From positions 1-9,867 of the forward strand of contig JAGBRZ010000113.1 in assembly GCA_017632155.1 (NCBI GenBank): a stretch of DNA of 9,867 bases. The letters run 5' to 3'. Under the pieces are notes generated by a model, which saw only the letters and a list, made by a program, of their open reading frames with translations, was not told the origin of the DNA and did not search any database. The position numbers were made by a program, and so were the translations under genes. This document shows positions 6,637 to 9,867 of this stretch, piece after piece (positions within the stretch are counted from its first letter, which is position 1; each line of letters opens with the position of its first letter). Source of the stretch: Clostridia bacterium. GTDB lineage: Bacteria > Bacillota_A > Clostridia > Oscillospirales > CAG-272.

Positions 6637-6980
6637 AGGAAAAACGAACAAACTTTTTTATGGTGGATAACCGTATATTCGAATATGACCTGAAGCCGAG
6701 AGATATCGCGGTCTATTGTTTTCTTTGCCGTCGTTTGAATCGGGAGAATAACGTTGCATTTCCATCGAGAAAAGACATTGCCAAGGGCTGTGGTATCAAG
6801 AAAGAGGAAACCGTGGACAAGGCTCTGAAGGTGCTTGTGGAGAAAGGCTTGATCGAAAAATATCACCGCCATACAAATGCCGGAGATTATGGCTCCAACA
6901 TTTATAAACTAAAAGAGATATCAGGTGGTATTGAAAATGGGGGCTCTAACAATAAGACTTCTACCATACTTTATAGCTGA
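6633..6980 (+). CDS. Winged-helix DNA-binding protein, replication-initiator-like
   Basis: A 115-residue protein with a winged helix-turn-helix of the type found in phage and plasmid replication initiators and in helix-turn-helix domain proteins of Clostridia mobile elements. Residues 6-30 (TNFFMVDNRIFEYDLKPRDI) match the typical opening. Residues 43-80 hold the recognition region (FPSRKDIAKGCGIKKEETVD, KALKVLVEKGLIEKYHR) and 84-93 the wing (GDYGSNIYKL). The tail after residue 98 is short and polar, so a larger catalytic or primase domain is absent. It probably binds the element's origin or regulates transfer genes. The start at 6633 is chosen because family members begin close to this point; in-frame TTG 6585 would add 16 residues but has no ribosome site. 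A near-consensus promoter shared with the repressor operon drives it. Role in replication is inferred from family resemblance. Confidence 0.75.
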   Translation: MKEKRTNFFMVDNRIFEYDLKPRDIAVYCFLCRRLNRENNVAFPSRKDIAKGCGIKKEETVDKALKVLVEKGLIEKYHRHTNAGDYGSNIYKLKEISGGIENGGSNNKTSTILYS

Positions 6981-7302
6981 AGAATATACTATAGATTTAA
7001 AGGAGAGTGTGAAAGCACTGTCGATTACGGATGAGCGCAGGGTGTGAATTCGAGGCTTCGGCACACACCAACCGACTTTTTTCTTCTGCATTTATGGTGA
7101 TTTTTATAAAATAGACCGATTACGGTGTACACCGAGAGAATACGGACTTTCAGCGATTTTGAGAGCACCAAACGATGTGTTGCCCGATGAGAGCCGCGCC
7201 GTTGGGAAAATCGCAAATAACGCCGATGAAGACCGAGGCTTTTTTGAGCAAAAACGGGGGTGCTTCTCACGGAACGTAAAAATAGGAGGTTTTTGAAAAA
7301 AC
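6981..7302 (+). other. 322-bp stretch without a convincing gene; overlapping open frames and palindromes
   Basis: No standard gene is visible. AAAGGAG (6999-7005) precedes only tiny frames: GTG 7009 (12 codons) and ATG 7031 (27 codons, starting MSAGCEFEAS). A plus-strand frame is open from 7048 to 7296 with a credible composition (for example VLPDESRAVGKIANNADEDR from 7177) but no ATG. It ends 6 bases before the next gene's ATG. Minus-strand frames at 7025-7270 and 7104-7382 also stay open. GGTGTG (7041-7046) pairs with CACACC (7064-7069), and CGGTGTACACCG (7123-7134) is a perfect palindrome. The stretch may be a decayed gene, a structured leader RNA or an origin. Confidence 0.4.
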
Positions 7303-7587
7303 ATGATCACAGGAATTAAGAAAACGCATAAAACGACCGAGATATATTTTGATGAGGCTGGCGAGTGGACAACGGTCATCACCTACAACACAAGCCTCAA
7401 AAAACGATTACTTACGTTCTCGGAAAAGCACCCGGAACTGTGCGAGATGTTCAGCGATGACGAGTGCGGATGTCTTTCCTTCCGTATTGATAAGAAGTGC
7501 TTCACCTATCGTTTGGTTGAACCGTATTCAGATGAACGAAAGGCAAAGGCGCGGGAGAAGATGCAAAAGCTAAATGCGAAGAAATAA
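7303..7587 (+). CDS. Small conserved accessory protein of Clostridia mobile elements (function unknown)
   Basis: A 94-residue soluble protein beginning MITGIKKTHKTTEIYFDEAG and containing YNTSLKKRLLTFSEKHPELC, CGCLSFRIDKKCFTYRL and a highly charged C-terminal helix (SDERKAKAREKMQKLNAKK). From memory, close relatives of this sequence are frequent small hypothetical proteins on phages and integrative elements of Clostridia. I know no established function and do not assign one. It has AGGAGG at 7284-7289, but the spacing to the ATG is 13 bases, longer than ideal. No in-frame alternative start fits better. It is probably the last plus-strand gene of the element, facing the convergent AraC-type gene across a shared hairpin. 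Its predicted structure is a small alpha/beta domain with a basic helical tail. Confidence 0.7.
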   Translation: MITGIKKTHKTTEIYFDEAGEWTTVITYNTSLKKRLLTFSEKHPELCEMFSDDECGCLSFRIDKKCFTYRLVEPYSDERKAKAREKMQKLNAKK

Positions 7588-7642
7588 AAATGCAGCTGTC
7601 ACCTATCATGCTGTCACACCATTCAAAATTTGATACGCATAA

Positions 7643-7671
7643 ACAAAGAAAAGCCCCGCGCGTGGCGGGGC
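7643..7671 (-). terminator. Intrinsic terminator of the AraC-type gene
   Basis: GCCCCGC (7653-7659) pairs with GCGGGGC (7665-7671) around a 5-base loop. On the minus strand the stem is followed directly by TTTTCTTTG, a good terminator tract, six bases after the AraC-type stop codon. On the plus strand no T-run follows, so it serves the opposing gene poorly. Confidence 0.85.
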
Positions 7672-7676
7672 GAGGA

Positions 7677-8879
7677 TTATTTGCGATAACCGCAATTTTT
7701 AGCAACTTTTACAAAGCCCATGCGCTCGCAAACGGCTACCCCCAGAGGTGAGTCATCCTCGTCTGAGTTAGCGTTTCCAATGGTAGCATTATTTTTCAAA
7801 CAAGTGTCAATCGCATACTTCCACATCAAATCAATAGTTTTTTCTTCATTTGCTGAATTAAGTGTAAAAATAGCGCCAATATCGTATTTCCTGAATTCAC
7901 GAATTTGGTCAAGTGTAGGCATAGCAAGGCAGATAAGCTCACCGTTTGCAAATACGCCCATCGGTTTCATTCCTGCGTTGCCTTTGCCGTTAAAGCATAT
8001 CTGAATTGCTCTAACGTGACAGTCGGCACATCCGCCACTTTGTTTGAACGCCTTGACTTGCGGCATATCCTCTGCAGTGAGCAGGCGGATCGACAATCCA
8101 TCATATTCGGGAACTGAAATAGAATCATTTGGATAGATCATATCGTATCCGTAGCGGCAGGTCAAACCGAGCTTGGCTACCTCAGCGTCAAATGCCTCCC
8201 ATTCTGTATCAACAGATCTGCGAATAGAAAATCTCGGATTTGAAAGTTTTGCGAAAAGCTTCAAATAAGGAAGTGCATCTTCTTCGTTTTCACAAATCAG
8301 CATTACTGCGGGATCGACCGAATTGTAATCCGACACATAGATAAAATGCTCAAGATTTTCGGGATTGCCGAGCGTAAGGATTTCTGACTCTGCAACAGTC
8401 ATTCCCACAATATCCTCAGCATACTTCAACGGATTGTGAGTAAAGCAAAAATCAAGAGCAAGGTCAATGTCCGACACCTTTAATTCGGGAAAGCTTCGTC
8501 TAAAATGGCTGATTGCAATTTTGCCGGAAAGGTCGTGCCAAGTGACTGCCTCTCCCGAATACTTTTCACGGTATTCACTCGGCGTGATACTGTAAAAGTT
8601 TTTGAACGCGCGGGTAAAACTTTCGGGGCTTGCATATCCGAAGTCAAGAGCAATTTCAAGTACGGTCTTTTGTGTTCTGCGAAGTTCAAGTGCGCTTCTC
8701 GTGAGCTTGTAAATGCGAGAGTATTCTACGGGGCTGTATCCCGTATGCTGTCTAAAGATTGCATCAAAGTAGGTGAGTGAGAATCCTGCGTTGTCTGCAA
8801 TACTCTGTAGCGACAGATTGTCTTTGGGATTCTTTTGTATGAATCCGATGGCTTTGTCAATTAAATTCTTGTTTTCCAT
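7677..8879 (-). CDS. AraC family regulator fused to a GNAT-like C-terminal domain
   Basis: A 400-residue cytoplasmic protein. Residues 1-107 hold the double helix-turn-helix of AraC/XylS regulators, here at the N-terminus: LSLQSIADNAGFSLTYFDAI is the first, and VLEIALDFGYASPESFTRAF the second, ending in the family signature YSITPSEYREKY. The middle (about 110-255) is unrecognised. Residues about 261-400 look like an acetyltransferase-type fold (LSIRLLTAEDMPQVKAF, MGVFANGELICLA, then CERMGFVKVAKNCGY, the usual GNAT ending). The acetyl-CoA-binding Q/R-x-x-G-x-G/A loop is not evident, so the domain may sense a ligand and not catalyse. AGAAAGGAG lies just upstream of the ATG. The gene has its own promoter and terminator and stands alone, converging on the element's last gene. 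Target genes are unknown. Confidence 0.85.
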   Translation of the reverse strand: MENKNLIDKAIGFIQKNPKDNLSLQSIADNAGFSLTYFDAIFRQHTGYSPVEYSRIYKLTRSALELRRTQKTVLEIALDFGYASPESFTRAFKNFYSITPSEYREKYSGEAVTWHDLSGKIAISHFRRSFPELKVSDIDLALDFCFTHNPLKYAEDIVGMTVAESEILTLGNPENLEHFIYVSDYNSVDPAVMLICENEEDALPYLKLFAKLSNPRFSIRRSVDTEWEAFDAEVAKLGLTCRYGYDMIYPNDSISVPEYDGLSIRLLTAEDMPQVKAFKQSGGCADCHVRAIQICFNGKGNAGMKPMGVFANGELICLAMPTLDQIREFRKYDIGAIFTLNSANEEKTIDLMWKYAIDTCLKNNATIGNANSDEDDSPLGVAVCERMGFVKVAKNCGYRK

Positions 8880-8954
8880 AAAGTCATCTCCTTTCTGTGC
8901 TTACATTTTAGCATACTGATACGGCAGTTGTCCTTGCAGAGATTATTGACTTTT

Positions 8955-8983
8955 ATTATATCACAGATGCTCGTTAAAATCAA
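8955..8983 (-). promoter_or_regulatory. Promoter of the AraC-type gene
   Basis: On the minus strand TTGATT (8978-8983) and TATAAT (8955-8960) are 17 bp apart, giving a leader of about 70 bases before the ATG. No second equally good pair was seen closer to the gene. Confidence 0.72.
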
Positions 8984-8990
8984 CTTTCCC

Positions 8991-9055
8991 GACGCTTGCG
9001 TCTGGGGCAAGCATAGCGCGTGGACGTCCACGCACAAAATCGGGCGGAAGCCCGA
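8991..9055. repeat. Three consecutive short palindromes
   Basis: GACGCTTGCGTC (8991-9002), the perfect 16-bp palindrome GCGTGGACGTCCACGC (9018-9033) and TCGGGCGGAAGCCCGA (9040-9055, a 6-bp stem closed by a GGAA tetraloop) follow one another within 65 bases. They lie just upstream of the AraC-type promoter. They may be REP-like repeats or binding sites. No gene covers them. Confidence 0.6.
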
Positions 9056-9087
9056 ACCCACTATCAGCAGAGAAACGGCACGCACAT

Positions 9088-9270
9088 AAGCCTTCCTCCG
9101 GGAGGAAGGTGGCACGCGGCAGGGGTTCCCCGAAGCGAATGAAATGAGCTTTGGGGGTTCGCTGCGGTGCGTGACGGAAGGAGCCCGCGTGACTTTAAGT
9201 TTTCGCAAATTTCGTTGTATCGCGCTCTCCCTCAGTCGCTTCGCGACAGCTCCCTCCCGGAGGGAGCCTT
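9088..9270. mobile_element. MITE-like element with imperfect terminal inverted repeats
   Basis: The left end (9088-9108) and the reverse complement of the right end (9250-9270) match at 18 of 21 positions; both read AAG, then a variable base, then CT, around a self-complementary CCTCCGGGAGG core. Each end is itself a hairpin: CCTTCCTCC/GGAGGAAGG at 9091-9109 and GCTCCCTCC/GGAGGGAGC at 9249-9267. Inside are a GTCGC/GCGAC hairpin (9235-9247) and AGCGAA/TTCGCT (9134-9139 with 9158-9163). It contains no gene; the 115-codon minus-strand frame across it is a product of the repeats. I recall very similar GC-rich repeats scattered through gut Clostridia genomes. No target duplication was found. Confidence 0.6.
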
Positions 9271-9290
9271 TTCGTATAGTCCCACCGATT

Positions 9291-9326
9291 AAAAAACACC
9301 ACCAAAGAAGATCCCTTGGTGGTGTT
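9291..9326 (-). terminator. Intrinsic terminator of the permease gene
   Basis: AACACCACCAA (9295-9305) pairs perfectly with TTGGTGGTGTT (9316-9326), 11 bp with a 10-base loop. On the minus strand the stem runs into TTTTTTAATCGG, an ideal U-tract, about 50 bases after the permease stop. The plus strand also has a T-rich tail (AGTTATTTTTC), so it may act both ways. Confidence 0.87.
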
Positions 9327-9376
9327 AGTTATTTTTCCGCTAAAGTTGCAGAGGAGAGGGCATTCCGTTTTTTATT

Positions 9377-9867
9377 TTATTTAACTATCATCATAACAGC
9401 AGTAAGTATCGCGAGGAATCCGAAGTTGAACGCCGAGAAGGTCAGCATATATTTCAGCGTCTTTCCGGGATTATGTCTTACGTATTCCTTGAAGGTAATA
9501 AGGCTTGCAAGAGATGCGATAAGCGTTCCCGTTCCGCCGATATTGACGCCAACGAGAAGATCGGCGTAGTTCTCGGTAAACTGCGACAAAAGGATCGCCG
9601 AGGGCACGTTACTGATGAACTGACAGGAAAGCGTGCTGACGAGGAGCGTATTCTTATCGAGAAGTCCTGAAAGAAATTCTCTGACAAGATCGATGCGCGC
9701 CATATTTCCCGCGAAGATAAAGAAGAATACGAAGGTCAGAAGGAGCCCGTAGTCCACCATCTTGAGAGCCTTGCGGTCGGCAAAGATGAGAACGGGAGGG
9801 ATTATAATCTAACCCGCGAGGTAAGGAATGCCTCTGAAATCGATCGCGATCGAGAGTGCGAAATGAG
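9377..9867 (-). pseudogene. SLC13/citrate-transporter family permease, 3' part, with an in-frame TAG
   Basis: The C-terminal part of a membrane permease of the SLC13 / ArsB-NhaD superfamily, which moves anions or organic acids. The continuous part (127 residues from ATG 9760) has the helices and signatures of the family: DYGLLLTFVFFFIFAGNMARI, then SNVPSAILLSQFTENYADLL, then GVNIGGTGTLIASLASLITF. It ends in a last hydrophobic helix and is followed by a strong terminator. Upstream, the same frame reads FRGIPYLAG, a TAG at 9809-9811, then IIIPPVLIFADRKALKM, typical permease sequence on both sides of the stop. The stop is therefore a nonsense mutation, a sequencing error or a recoded codon, not a gene boundary. 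ATG 9760 has no ribosome site and is internal. The 5' end lies outside the window. Specificity cannot be decided. Confidence 0.78.

Noticed and set aside
7591..7743. A plus-strand frame starting at ATG 7591 (MQLSPIMLSH...), with GCTGTCAC repeated at 7595-7602 and 7610-7617.
   Set aside because: No ribosome site, and it runs through the terminator and antisense into the AraC-type gene. An 8-bp repeat alone is weak evidence.
8861..9208. A 115-codon minus-strand open frame upstream of and overlapping the AraC-type gene start.
   Set aside because: It runs through palindromes and the MITE-like repeat, has no ribosome binding site, and its composition is not protein-like.
1..9867. CRISPR array or rRNA/tRNA genes.
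   Set aside because: No regularly spaced direct repeats and no cloverleaf or rRNA-like sequence were seen on either strand by eye.

Overview
The window looks like a low-to-moderate GC Gram-positive genome, most likely a gut Clostridia/Oscillospiraceae-type bacterium. The support is strong AGGAGG-type ribosome binding sites, TTGACA-17-TATAAT promoters, Clostridia-style protein families and short GC-rich palindromic repeats of a kind I recall from uncultured gut Clostridia. This taxonomic call is an inference from style, not a search.

Layout. (1) 1-760: C-terminal half of a MATE efflux transporter on the plus strand, closed by a hairpin terminator. (2) 805-3151: a plus-strand operon driven by a MerR-type promoter with a 19-bp spacer and a central dyad. 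It encodes a 366-aa MerR regulator whose large C-terminal part appears to be two copies of a BlaR1-associated, lipocalin-like sensory domain, then two small membrane proteins of unknown function; the second ends in a zinc ribbon. (3) 3199-3388: a gene-free stretch folding into a three-way junction, then a 21-bp perfect hairpin that contains the end of the next gene. (4) 3363-6980: the core of a mobile element. A minus-strand operon encodes, in transcription order, a cleavable S24/LexA-like repressor, a TIR-domain protein and a large serine recombinase. Diverging from it is a small winged-helix, replication-initiator-like protein. The 190-bp divergent region carries two near-consensus promoters and three related candidate operator sites. 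(5) 6981-7587: an unexplained spacer and a 94-aa accessory protein. (6) 7643-8983: a minus-strand AraC-type regulator with a C-terminal GNAT-like domain, with its own promoter and terminator. (7) 8991-9270: GC-rich hairpins and a MITE-like element with imperfect terminal inverted repeats. (8) 9291-9867: terminator and 3' part of an SLC13-type permease gene interrupted by an in-frame TAG.

How it may work together (inference). The S24 repressor probably holds both its own operon and the divergent initiator gene silent. Self-cleavage after DNA damage would then switch on the TIR protein, the recombinase and the initiator at once. A TIR protein, a family whose members often hydrolyse NAD and take part in phage defence, placed between a cleavable repressor and a recombinase is the most interesting arrangement here. 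The MerR operon next door is probably a separate sensor-response unit, perhaps for cell-envelope or drug stress.
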